Notes under the pieces: generated by a model
The model's input: only the letters and a program-made list of their open reading frames with translations
What the model was told of the DNA's origin: nothing
Databases searched by the model: none
Made by a program: the position numbers and the translations under genes
From: Nymphaea colorata
Taxonomy: Eukaryota > Streptophyta > Magnoliopsida > Nymphaeales > Nymphaeaceae
Length of the DNA: 60,000 bases
Assembly (NCBI RefSeq): GCF_008831285.2
Contig: NC_045147.1
Span: forward strand, 3,312,001-3,372,000
Reading direction: 5' to 3'
Shown: in pieces, positions 44,830-56,156 of the stretch
Layout of the letters: each line of letters starts with the position of its first letter
Numbering within the stretch: the stretch's first letter is position 1

Positions 44830-47800
44830 TTATTTTCTTTTGTCAATTACACTATTTTGAGACTCCTCAAGGATTCATAACTACATTGAAGATATAAATT
44901 GCAGATCTTGCTAGAGTCCTTGAGCAATTAGGAAAGATTTGTTTCTTGGACTGGATTGTTGTCTTTGTGTGACTGCAATATCTTTTGTTTGAGTAACAAA
45001 GAGTATTTTATTCATTTTTTATTTGGATCTAATCAGGCACATGACTATCATGGAGATCAAGAATTTTAAGTGCTATTTGATTTCCACTTGTACTTCATCA
45101 AAACCATCTTTTAAAAATACTTGACGACAAATCTCACAAAAATTTGATCATCAAAAGTATCCTTGAGATAAGAAAGAGTTTTTTTAAGTAGTGTCCAACC
45201 ACTGGGTCCTCTATGTATTGGCACATGCTATTTACAGCAAGTGCGATGTCATGTCTAACGATAGTAGCATATTGTAAGGCTCCAATAAATCTTCTATATG
45301 ATATGGAGTCATTTAAACCGGTCTAATGCTTTTTTAAAGCTGGACATGTAGCCATGAGATAGAGATCGCCATTACATCTTTTGGACCTGCCCTCATTAGA
45401 CATTTGATAATGTATGTTTTCTGTTATGACCAAATATTTTTCTAATAAGACGACTTCAAAACCAAGAAAATAATGAAATTATGGTAGATCTTTGAGAGAA
45501 ATCTCCATGCTGATTGAAGTTTTCAAATGGACAGTTGACAGAAAAACGGCGTAATGAAGGTGTGAACTAACAAGGCAACATACATAATCCAAACTTGATT
45601 TGAGTTGATAGCACTACCAATATGAGGGAAGATGGTCCCAATTGTGGCCTATTGGGAAACAGATTGGGCCTTTTAAGTTCTTTGCTCCATCCTTAAACTA
45701 TGTGCAACAAGTATTTCTTGTATAGCTATTCTCAACAATATTCAAAAGATCTTGTGACAAAAAAAAAAAAAAAAAACTCATTTTATGCTTCCAGACTCAT
45801 AATTATATCCATTAAAAATAGGCACCAATGCTTGGAAAAGGTCAAAATTGTCTCAGGAATTTGAAATGGTTTACACATGCATAGATATGTTTAACTTGCA
45901 CACTTAATTCTTCAGCTTTCACAAACAATCACCACCTTACACAACAATGCTCAGGTTCAATCAAACCTAAGCTCTGAAACCACCATTAGCAACAGAAAAC
46001 AAACAGCAGCCAACTTGCAAGTCTAAGATGAGTCTCCTGCCATTCCTCTTTCTTGTTTAGGCAAATTACAAATAGAAGTGGAAAACATAATAGATAAAAC
46101 ATGAAAGATACAAATGGGTAACACAAAGAATCAAATGGAGAATAGAGTTTACGGCACAAACACTTTCAATTCTGATATATTTTGGTAGAGTAGGAGTGTT
46201 TCAATATTCCACAGCTCAGCAAAAGACCGACGTCCACCCTTCTCCCCCATCCCTCACAGTTTTAGCCCTACTTTTTAGTATCTGAGGTGCTGCCTTTGAT
46301 ATGCTTAACTTGCACATCAATGACCTTACACGGAGGTAGACCCTCTGTATATTCGAACTGGGGACTGAGTACGCATCTACCTGCCCCTGACTCAAGCTAT
46401 TGCATCAACCTCTTGGAGTTATGAGTGCTGCTGCCTCTAGTATTTTGCTTGCAGCTCAGGTGAGTTGATTAAAAGGTGATGAAGTGAGGTTAGGTAAGTC
46501 CATCGTCAGGCAAGGCGTGGGCCTGACAGCATTGATTCATTGAAGAGTAAGTTTCACTGTTAAAACTGTCAAGTGTAAACTATTAATAAAAATAATGAAA
46601 ATTTTGAAAAAAGACAATTAAATAATAAATATATCAATAAAGAACAATCTTAAAAAGCACATTTAATTAGTGTAATCATCTTTGGCCAAGAAACTGAGCA
46701 GCAAGAACAGTATTATATTTTCATTCAAAATCTTGTCCAATTATAAGTTAGTTTGCTCGATTCTCATGCGGTTCTAGAATAATTTAAAACTCGATTCTAA
46801 AATGATTAAAAGCACAGATCCCAACTACATAGAGCCCAGAAAACAAGCATTATGCATTGAAAAGCAAGACTTGCTGCTGGAAAAGGGAAGAACACTGCCA
46901 GCGGGGATATCTGATTCAAACACGATCAAATGCATGTGGATCAGTTTGTATCCATTTTTTTTTATAGAAAATCAACATAAGCACGATGCTACGATGATTT
47001 GGCAGCCTTGCCCTGATTCTTTGAGTCTTATTAAAACTGACACTTACGACTGTCTATTTGGTTCTCTTGTGGTCTACATCTTTCTTACCATGGGCTGGCA
47101 TAACAATACAAGCTGGAGGTTGGTAGGCAGTCAGTCTTAATTCTGAGTATCAGGGGCATCAGCTTCCTTTGCTAATACAAAAGGAGGTCACTGATACACA
47201 AACTGAAGTACAGTGGGAGCGGTGCCTCGAGGCCTCGCAAGTATGCCTTATACTTTAACAAACCATTTAACAATAATAACACATTGTTATTGTCTCGTTA
47301 ATGTGTCTCAAAAAATTAGAAAAATTCATTGAATATTGTAACAAGTGTTCGTTGAATCTGCTCTATTTTTGTGATACATATATAAGACAGTAACAATGTG
47401 TTACTGATCAGACAAAGGATTGGGTAGAACCTAATTCGGCTCTTTGGGGCTGTTTGTTATTCTTTCATAAATCTTGATTCATGGAACACTAGAATAAGTC
47501 CTCCATGAATCTACCCTAATGTATAGGTAAAATTCATGCAAAATTTTGACAAGTCAATCTACCGTTATCTAAAGGCAAATTCATGGAATAGTAACAAATT
47601 GTTCTTATTATCAAACATTTTAATAACATGGTTCCTGGCATCAAAGCGGAGGTCTAAAATGTGACTTGACTTGAATGAAGTGGAGGGCCTACCTTGAGGA
47701 CATTTTCTTCTTTTTAAAATTGTATAGGGCTGCATAGGCAACAGAGGATATATGCAGATTAGTTAGATTAGTTCGATACAAAGTGGAACCTTCAAAATGC

Positions 47801-48110
47801 TACTTGGCAAGAATCCTCCTCTTTATAGTGAGAGAGGCGTCATACTTGGGAACAAACACCACATGGACGACATCTACTGGGAACGTATTTTCCATGCTGT
47901 GAAAATCTATGAAGCTTCTAAAAGTCGGGGAAATTTCTGAAACTAATAAAGTTAATGAAACTTGTGAAATTCATGAAATTTGGGAAGTGTATAAAATTTT
48001 AGAACATTGTTCACGACAACACCTTTGTCAATAACTTTCATTTAATTTCTTCTTTCATTATGTCAACTAGAAACAAACACAAATTAAATATGTAAACACA
48101 TAAAGATCAC
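44830..48110. other. Gene-poor stretch
   Basis: No recognisable gene. A 112-codon plus-strand frame at 46,802-47,140 has no family motif. AGGCG-type words appear at 46,475-46,535 and 47,220-47,255 and may be traces of the AGGCG-word family. A MITE-like segment is at 47,445-47,640. Confidence 0.4.
47445..47640. repeat. MITE-like segment, TTCATGGAACACTA type
   Basis: Left TTTGGGGCTGTTTGTTATTC, inner GATTCATGGAACACTAG and CATGAATCTACCC, right ATTATCAAACATTTTAATAA. Relatives at 29,280 and 54,355. Confidence 0.5.
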
Positions 48111-48121
48111 ATTATAGTGAC

Positions 48122-49424
48122 TAGGGCTGCACAACGAGTTGAGCCAACTCAGGCTCGACTCGAACTCGCTCGGAAAAACTCGACTCGAGCTCGACTCGTT
48201 TATAAATGAGTCGAGTTCGAGCTGAAAGTTAAACTCAAATCAATAAATGAGTTGAGTTCAAGTTGTAAGAACTCGACTCATTTATGCTCGGCTCGGCTCG
48301 ATTGTTAAAAATCGTTTCGTTTAATTATATGAACTGGTTCACCGAGCCACCGATTCACCGATTTAGGTTAAACTTTTTTTGTTTATTACGTTTTCATCTT
48401 TAATACTTTCGTTTTGACTTCTCCCTGTCTCTCTCTCATTTTTACCGCCCACGGCTGCAACGACTCACCACCGCTCTCTTTCCTCTCTACCACTCACCGC
48501 CACACACGCCATGACCACCACCACTCACCTGATGTGCAACGGCGCCAAAGCGGTGGAAGGGACATTGGGGCTAACGTTAGGGTTCCTCCGATTCTAATCA
48601 CCTCTCCTCGCAACGGAAAGAGGCGACAAGGTTAAGGGTTTCGCCTTCGCATAGCTATTTGGGTAACGATGCGACCATCCAGCAGAGTCCGGCCACTATA
48701 CTGGTTAGTCTCTCTTCTCACTTTTCCCTGAAACCCTAGCATTCTTTTGAAGCTCCACCATACATGTTTAGGGCTTTTTTCACAGGTGGATGTCGAGACG
48801 GAGGTCATCGGCAGACAGATAAAGAGGACAGATGAAGAGGAGGATGTTCAAGAAGTTCAGTTTTAGGGGAGTTGATCTCGATGCCCTCCTTGACATGCCC
48901 ACAAAGGAGCTCATCAAACTCTTCCATGTCCTGGCTCAAATAAGGTTTGTATCTCTCGCACTCTGTTTTCCATCCTCCTCCCTCTCTCTTTCTCTTTTAC
49001 ATGGTTTTCCGTCTTTTTGACGAATGTGTAGGTTCCAGAGAAGTTTGAAGAGGAAGCCGATGGCATTGATAAAGAAAATGCACAAAGCAGTAATCAATCT
49101 CTTCCTTAAATTTCATTTTGTTTGAGAAACATCTTCCTGGTTGAGTTTGAATTGGGGCTTCAGCACATAGTTGTTTTTCATGGTGGATTTTGTTTGCCTG
49201 CATTTTGCCTTTTTTAGTTGTACCATAGAATTTGCTTTGATGTCGTAAATGAATTAAACGAGTTGACATAAACAAGTTTAAAAAAACAAGACATAAACGA
49301 GTTAATCGAGTTAAGGGAGTCGAGTTCGAGATCGACTCTGTATATTCGAGTTGAGCTCGAGCTTGTGTTAGGGAGCTCGACTCGAGTTCGAGCTCGAGCT
49401 TGACTCGGCTCGTGTGCAGCCCTA
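48122..49424. mobile_element. hAT-like element, CTCGAG-word family, carrying an RPS15 fragment
   Basis: 1,303 bp with a perfect 8-bp target duplication ATAGTGAC (48,114-48,121 and 49,425-49,432). Inverted ends: TAGGGCTGCACAACGAG on the left, and TAGGGCTGCACACGAG as the reverse complement of the right. The outer 180 bp left and 170 bp right are arrays of CGACTCGAGCTCGA words. The middle, about 48,400-49,200, is unique and holds part of a ribosomal protein gene. No transposase, so it must have been moved by one encoded elsewhere. Confidence 0.9.
48786..49085 (+). pseudogene. RPS15: Captured fragment of cytosolic ribosomal protein S15 (uS19)
   Basis: After an acceptor (CACAG, 48,781-48,785) one frame gives VDVETEV, close to the S15 N-terminus. 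A +1 change follows, and from 48,835 the frame reads [21 protein letters not shown], then PTKELIKLF, as in plant S15. An 87-bp intron (48,945-49,031, GT...TAG) interrupts an Arg codon; the next exon reads RFQRSLKRKPMALIKKMHKA, again S15, and stops at a likely further donor near 49,082. The rest of the ~150-residue protein is absent. ACCCTAGC and CT-rich tracts upstream (48,700-48,780) look like the 5' UTR/intron of a ribosomal gene. Introns are retained, so it came from genomic DNA, not a processed copy. Confidence 0.88.
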
Positions 49425-49648
49425 ATAGTGACGGTGACACTTTGACCAAGTTGTGGCAGCCGTGATCTCCAAAAAGATGTAAAGCAAAGAGGAAAAGAAA
49501 AATAGCTAGTAGTTTTTTTTTTAAGAAATTTTAAAGGATTTCGTCCACATTACTGCCAAATGTTAGGTAGAAAGAGAAGCTTTTGGCTTTTGGCAACAAG
49601 AAAGAGCATCTGAAACTCGTCCTTCTATAACGGACGGCCAGGATAGTG

Positions 49649-50588
49649 TCACTCACTGTTGATGAACGAAGCAAATCGCTTGAGCAGCAACTTCGCCTTC
49701 TCATCCTCTGGCCTGAACAGATGAAAAACGTGTTCCTCCCCTTCCACCTCCTCCACCTCCGCCTCACCCTTCCAACCTCTAGCAGTCAAGGCTTCATAGA
49801 ACCACCGGCCGCGGCCCCGCAGGAAGTCCTTTCCAGCAATGGCTACCAACACGCGCCTGCATCCCAGCCCAGAGAGGGACAGCGAGCCAACCGCTAGCGG
49901 ATTCATAATGGGGTCGTCGACTCCAGGGCTGGCAGGGCACGCCAACTTCCATATCAACTCTACACGTGCTGCCAACACCGGCAACTCGCCGTCGAGGATA
50001 GTCGACGACCAGAAGTATGGATGGACCAGAAGGGTCCCCTGGATCTTCACCAGGTCTTCGACTGGCGGACCCGATCCATGAACTGCAGATGTGCCGCCTG
50101 CTCTCATGGCTACATGGTGGATGAGGTTGGCACCGGCGCTGTCGCCAGCGACCATGATGTGGCTGAGGTCGGCATGATTGGCGATCCACGGCTCAGTGCC
50201 TGGTCTAGTCTGGCGCACCGCCCACTGGAAGTCTACCCAGCAGTCGTGGTGGCAAGTTGGGGCATGATGTTCCGGGGCAAGGCGGTACTCGACGACGAGG
50301 GAGTTGAGGTAGTTGTGGTAGAGAGGGAAAAAGGCAGGCCCGCTGAAGAAGCCACCACCATGGAAGTAGAGGCCGCCGGTGATGGTTGCCGGAAAGTGGG
50401 GGGAGGTAGAGGCGGGCGGAGAGGGCAGTCTCAGGGTCGATGAGGATGTCCTTTAAGGAGACACCGGTGGTATGATGGTCGGTGGAGGGAGGGACCCTCT
50501 CGTTGCCGTTCAGCCTCTCTACCCAGCCGTCCTTATGGAGCCGAATGAATCCAGGGACTTCGGCTATCAACTCTGCGGAGGAATCCAT
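49649..50588 (-). pseudogene. CXE-type carboxylesterase, frameshifted copy
   Basis: Starts at the ATG at 50,586-50,588 (MDSSAELIAEVPGFIRLHKD) and ends FASFINSE-stop at 49,649. It aligns along its length with the intact copy at 56,157-57,122. A small deletion just before the oxyanion-hole HGGG region (near 50,385) shifts the frame. About ten residues before YRLAPEH (near 50,285) are also missing. After the shift the second frame still has GDSAGA (nucleophile Ser), the Asp region (AGKD) and EEHVFHLF (His). As read it would give a truncated protein. An intron cannot easily explain the gap, as the intact copy has none. Confidence 0.85.
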
Positions 50589-50639
50589 GGTTGGGAGATG
50601 TGAGAGAGAGAATCTGTGTGTCTCCTGTGTGCCGGAGCC

Positions 50640-52280
50640 CTTCTCCTTGTAATCTTATTTGTAAATGGATGTTGTTTTCAGTTTCCTAACACTGCTTTAT
50701 TTTTTTATTATTTATTATGTTGTCGACATGAGGATGCTTTTATTTCAAGTGTCCTACACAGAGGATCTCTTGAAGGTTTTTTTTTTCTTTTCCAAAATAA
50801 GGTATCTGGTCAGATCAAGTAGTTTGATTTTAATCAGCTGGACAATTTTTTACAATTATTTTGATTTTCTGTCAAGTTCGGAGGCTGAGAGATTACTTCG
50901 AAAGGCCCATGCCTGTTGGGGGGACAATTATGCATCCAATATAATTCTTTAAAATTTCAGTGTACGTCATTGTGCACACTATTTCAATTTGTGTCTAGAC
51001 TCGTGCTTAAATTAAGAAAGGGTAACTTACTTATGAATAGGCCCAAAAAAAATTGGGTACATTAATGAAACAAGTGTTTTTTGAATTTGTCACATTTTTA
51101 TGGACATTAACAATGTATTACTACCAAACCGTTTCTAAATAATCTTTTGTATATCTCATATTTGATATTGGAGCTTATTTGAGATCATTGAGAATCTTAG
51201 ATATGGAGAACTCAGGTCACACATTGTCCAACATCATATCTAAGGTTTTTGCAACATAGGGAGTATCATATCCTCTTTTTTACTTGTTGGTTGGATACGG
51301 TATTTGTTTATACTGTAGGTTGTAAGAGGCATTTAAGGTGGAACTCAGATTTAAGATTTGAGGCTCTATCCAAAATAGAAGAAAGTGTGGGATGGACTTG
51401 AGAAACCGGAAAATAAATGGTCCAACTTACGAACTTTCTCAACGTGGTAGATGAATTTCTTGAAGGATTTGAAAAATTGTGAAAGACACTTCTCGAGTAA
51501 ACTAATAGGACGGCGGAAATTATTAAAAAACCCCATGAAAGCAAAGTTTCATCATACTCTTATGAGGTGGGGGACTGAACTCAATCAATCGATCATCATG
51601 GAAGAATAACGAAAATGGTAGCTCAAGTATTTCTAAAGCATCTATGTATACAGATCCTTCTTTGTGTGTAGGAAATGCAGGAGGAATATAGTAGAAAAGA
51701 ACAGTAATCTTGAGTTGTTCTATCAGGGGACAAAGCAAATTAGTTAGACCATTTGCAGAACGACAGGAGCGTTCGATCGAGCATAAGTTGTTTGTAAGAA
51801 AAGGAAAATGGTTTGAGAAGAACAATGAGCAGAAGAGTTCAGTTGTGTAGTTTCTCAATGATCGCAGACAAAAAGAGAACAAACTTAATTTCCCTTCTTT
51901 ATTTGTCCTAGAGTGGAAATTTTTTTTAGGCAAGAAGAAGCGAGCTAACATAAAATATTATGGATCTTTTTTATTGTGAAAGGTTGATGCAGGAGTTTCA
52001 TTGTATGCATCATGGTGGTCCACAAGGATATTTATTATAAGCTCCAATCAGGCTGTGACGCTCAGCAAAAAAATATCTCAGTGTGAAAGAGGTGAAGGAC
52101 AATTCTGTTACAGAGAACATTGGAGGCCATTCAAGAATGTGAAATTATTAATTCATAAAATTCGATAATTTTTTTTCTTGTTTTCTTTGCTCCTTATCCC
52201 CTTATTGTAACTACAAATATGTGTTGAGAAATGAAATGGGTGTGTGCTCCTACTCTGGTTTCTATTCTTTCTACTCTTCT
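50640..52280. other. Non-coding stretch with duplicated block, copy 1
   Basis: 51,330-51,780 matches 54,690-55,325 in the same orientation (GAATTTCTTGAAGGATTTGAAAA, CATACTCTTATGAGGTGG, CAGATCCTTCTTTGTG, AGAAAAGAACAGTAA, CCATTTGCAGAACG). A 142-codon minus-strand frame at 51,523-51,951 overlaps it, but the partner copy has stops in that frame and no family is recognised. Confidence 0.5.
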
Positions 52281-52289
52281 TATAGCATG

Positions 52290-53660
52290 ACTACGTGATA
52301 TCGGAGTAATGTCCACGACTGGCCCTAAGTGATCATCTCATCCCAATGGTGGAACACTGCATGCAGGATCAGAGTCTCTTGGGATGTCAACTTTGCGGGT
52401 TCTTCCAACCCTTATTATTTGCATCATTCTGACAATCCTGAAGCTATTCTGGTTTCACCACTCTTGAATGGAGATAACTACCTTACCTAGAGCCATAAAA
52501 TAACTATGGTGTTGTTTGCCAAAAACAAGCTCGGGTTTGTGGATGGAAGTCTTCACCAACCAAGCATCGCCAGAGTTTATGGCTTGGAGGCGCTGCAATC
52601 ATGTGGTATTGTCTTGGATTATTAATTTTACTTCTTGTGAGATTATGGGTAGTGTGATGTATGCTACATCTGCCATAGACGTGTGGATTGATCTTATAGA
52701 ACGTTTCACACAAGGGATAGTACCACGAAAATACCAATTAAAATTTGCTACTTGTTGTTTGTCAAAAAACGCCATGATTGTTGATGCATACTATACTAAA
52801 ATCAAATCGTTGTGGGATGAACTAAGTTCTTCTAAACCTCTACCTGAGTGCTCTTGTAGTGGTATGAAACTCGTGGCAGAGTGGTTGCAAGAGGATCGTG
52901 TCATTCAATTTCTAATGAGACTGAATGACACATTCACTAGTACTAGAGGATAAATTCTATTGCATCACCCATTGCCTTTAGTTTCCAAGGTTTACTCTCT
53001 TGTACTTCAAGAAGAAAAGCAGAGAGAGGCACGAGTGATGAGCAATCCAGTTGAGAATGTTGGTTTGCCTACTATTGATGGGGATCTCAAAGTTGTTAAA
53101 AGCTGAAACAACAAAAAATCTCAATTTCATTGCAGGTATTGCAAAATTTCAAGACATACCAAAGAGAGATGTTTCCAACTAAATGGATATTCTTCAAATG
53201 CTAAAGATGGCAATCAAAGGTATGTGAAATCTGCTTCCTACTTGTCTTTTGATGACCACGATGGTGAAAAACCTCAATCTATAGCTTCAGCTACAGCTAC
53301 AATAGACAAAGGTCTCAATAAAGATTCTGCATCTTTCTTTACAATAGAAGAATACAATCAGATCAAACTTCTTCTTAAATATCGCTCATCAGCCCAGTGT
53401 AGTTTTGTAGGTCTGTCTGTTGACTCTTCTAGTACTTGGATTTTGGACGACGATGCAAGTGATCATATGTGTTCATCATTGAACATTATGTTCAATGTGT
53501 CACTTCTTCAGTTCTCATTTTTTATTAGACTACCTGACAATAAACTAGTTTCAGCTACTCATAAATGACAAGTCCAGTTGTCTCCTAACCTTACGTTGCA
53601 AAATGTCTACTATCTTCCCAATTTTAAATTCAATCTAGTTTCCATAAGTTCTGCTTAACA
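52290..53660 (+). pseudogene. Copia element, 5' part only: gag and protease start
   Basis: A degenerate primer-site-like TGATATCGGAGT near 52,290 fits an end-type tRNA-Met primer site. Gag follows: YATSAIDVWIDLIERFTQG near 52,660, YYTKIKSLWDELSS near 52,790. Stops at 52,951 and 53,104. Zinc knuckle CRYCKISRHTKERC near 53,135. Protease-like WILDDDASDHM near 53,440, where the usual DSGA has become DDDA. It ends after YYLPNFKFNLVSISS at about 53,657; integrase, RT and 3' LTR are absent. Confidence 0.8.
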
Positions 53661-53699
53661 TCTACTTATTATGATGTCGATACCTAAAAACATTGGATT

Positions 53700-54350
53700 G
53701 AAATATGCTTTTTGACATGTCGCTAGAATTTTATAGGAGAAGAAAACTAAAACTCATATAGGAATAAGTAAAGTATCATGTTTAGGTTTTTTAAAAAATG
53801 ATAAATTAACAATTGACTTTCAGCTATTTGAACTCTGATTGTAGATAGAAGGAAGATCAATAAGGAAGAGGATATGCTTGAAAATCTTGGAAAGGAGAGG
53901 ATTCTAAAAATTATTAAACCTTCAAATAAGAAGACGATATAAAATTTGAACTTGTAAAAGCAAGGACCATTTTAAAATGATTAATACTCAAGGGTTATTG
54001 CTGAGGGAAAAAAACTTTTTCCTTCTATTCACAATGACTCTTTGGTCAACACTCAACTCATAATCCTAAATTTAACTTTCACCTTATTCTTCTGTATCAA
54101 CCACAAACAACACATTATATTCAAAGAGAAAATTTACATCGTTGAAAGTTTGATTTGTAAGTAGTTGCACAAACCGTTCCCAATTATATTGCAGTTCGTC
54201 CTTTTTCTAAACTCTATCAAGTCTTGTCAAATAAGGAGGCTGAAACATCACCATTGTAAGGCCCACCATGTTTTGAAACCATCACGTATTCCAAGTGAGT
54301 TGGGGGGAGGGGACCTATCGTCAGAGCCGAAGTTCTCACATAATCTTTTG
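53700..54350. other. Non-coding stretch
   Basis: AT-rich. 53,800-54,000 resembles 58,080-58,260 (GATTTTCACCTATTTGAACT, GAAAATCTTGGAAAGGAG), a further local repeat. No gene. Confidence 0.45.
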
Positions 54351-54354
54351 TTTC

Positions 54355-54510
54355 CTTAGGAATCGTTTGGCAAATGCAATGCTATATGAGTGTTTCATGA
54401 ATCCACCCTCAAGATTGGGTAGATTCATAGATACCTAGCATTAGTGTTTCGTCAATCTAACTTTTGAGGTAGATTCATGGAATACTAACATAGTGTTTCA
54501 ACGGCGGAAC
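54355..54510. repeat. MITE-like segment, TTCATGGAATACTA type
   Basis: GTTTCATGAATCCACCC and GATTCATGGAATACTAACA words in opposite orientation around a short core. Related to 47,445 and 29,280. Confidence 0.45.
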
Positions 54511-54689
54511 AATGCCTTAGTGTACAGGTTTTGCTTTCAGTGCTTTGGGATGCCACTCTGCTGCACTTCAGCTTGATCAGTGACCCCTCTTTTCTAACAC
54601 GATTCAGTATTTAGTATCACTCCAACAATTTAAATCTTGCATATAACATTTTTATTTGTCTTAGCTCGTGCTTGAACAAGGGAGACAAA

Positions 54690-55325
54690 TGTGACTATTT
54701 CTGCATGAATCTAACTTAAGCATTTCTTTGACCTTTTGAGGATGGATTTGTCTAAGATAAAGAAAAGCATAGAAAGGTGTTGAGAAAAGGGAAACTTGTG
54801 AGTGGTCCGACTTACCCTTTCTTAATGTGAATGATGAATTTGTCGAAGGATTTGAAAAATGTGAATGACCTTGCATCCAAGTGAAGCTAATAAGAGGAGA
54901 CTACGATTTTTAAGAACTCTATGAAATTAAGTAAATTTTCATCCTACTCTTTTGAGGTGGCTAATCAACAAGTCTCACTTTAAACAAGGCAGAAATTCTT
55001 AATCGTTAAAACTTGTGAGAGAAACGATTTAGAGGAAGCTATTTTGTCTTCACCAACTAATAAAGATAAGGGATTGAATTGTAGGGCCTGCTCACACTGG
55101 CAAAATGGAAGTGAACACTTCGGATCATCAACATTAAAGAATAACCAACGAGGTAGCCCCAATACTTCTATAGTGTCTCCACTGACCATACAAATCCTTC
55201 TTGTGTTGGGAATGAAAGGAGGAATGCAGCAGAAAAGAACAGTAACTGGGTGATCTTATTGGCCGCCTAGCATCCGAAGCAAGACTGCACGCTAATTAGA
55301 TCATTTGCAGAACGGTAGGAGCTAC
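54690..55325. repeat. Local duplicated block, copy 2
   Basis: Direct match to 51,330-51,780 with a ~150-bp extra piece near 54,965-55,130. Copy 1 and copy 2 flank the truncated copia element between the two carboxylesterases. No recognisable coding content. Confidence 0.6.
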
Positions 55326-55329
55326 CGTT

Positions 55330-56100
55330 TGTGCAGGATGGAATAGATGGTCGCGGCAGAGGGCGAGACCCTGGAGTCCTCCAGTTAATTTCCCCGCAAT
55401 CAAACTACACTGGTGGAGGCTTTTAGTGTCGATGAGAGGGATGGCAGTCAATAAAGGCATGCATAGATATGTGTGCATGACGATGGGTCGGTGGGTCAAA
55501 GTTCCACATGTCTTGTACAAACCCTTTCTATTTCCTCTAGTTCTTTTCCTGTTTTTGACGATGCAGACAACAAAGCATGGTGTCCCAAGACGGACAGATG
55601 AGATCCAATTTAGGAGATTTTGACTGTAATTAGAAAATTTGCATTAATTGGATGTTAATAGTTCTTGTTTTTTGTTTAATCAACAAGATGGTAGACCTAT
55701 CCTTGAACAGGTGTATTTCAGTCATTGGGTCCACAATTAAACACACTGTTTCACTAATAACAGAAAAGTTCTTGTTTAGAAGAGAGATACAGTCATTTCT
55801 GCTGGCAACTTATCTTGCAATCTAAACAAAAAGGATACAGTAATTTCTTTTCAGAAGAACTCTGAACTGAATTGAGAAGAACGCTGAACAAAGTGAATTC
55901 AATTCAGCTTCCTACTTTCTCAGTTATCTAAACAAAAAGGATACAGTAATTTCTTTCAGATTTTTATCAAATACCATCCTACTCGTATCAGTGGTTGCCA
56001 TTTCTGAATCGACTCCTGCGCTCCAACATCATCAGCTGCCTTCTTCTTCATATGATTGAGAACTTTTCTTCTCCTTTTCACTAAATCCTATTTTAAAACA
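55330..56100. other. Non-coding stretch downstream of the intact carboxylesterase
   Basis: A ~33-bp direct repeat (ATCTAAACAAAAAGGATACA plus TAATTTCTTT) occurs near 55,821 and 55,927. No gene seen. Confidence 0.5.
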
Positions 56101-56156
56101 CTTTTGGCAAAAGCAATTGTTCATAACTTAAGCGGGTCAGGACTCAATCGATGGCA

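Noticed and set aside
46802-47140. 112-codon plus-strand frame
   Set aside because: No recognisable motif, no clear signal peptide or domain, and it lies in AT-rich repeat debris; chance is more likely than a gene.
49839-50443. Plus-strand frames of 80 and 140 codons over the broken carboxylesterase
   Set aside because: Antisense shadows of the pseudogene.
51523-51951. 142-codon minus-strand frame that looked like a possible LRR-type fragment
   Set aside because: The duplicated partner at 54,690-55,325 has stops and gaps in the same frame, and no repeat period or family motif is present.
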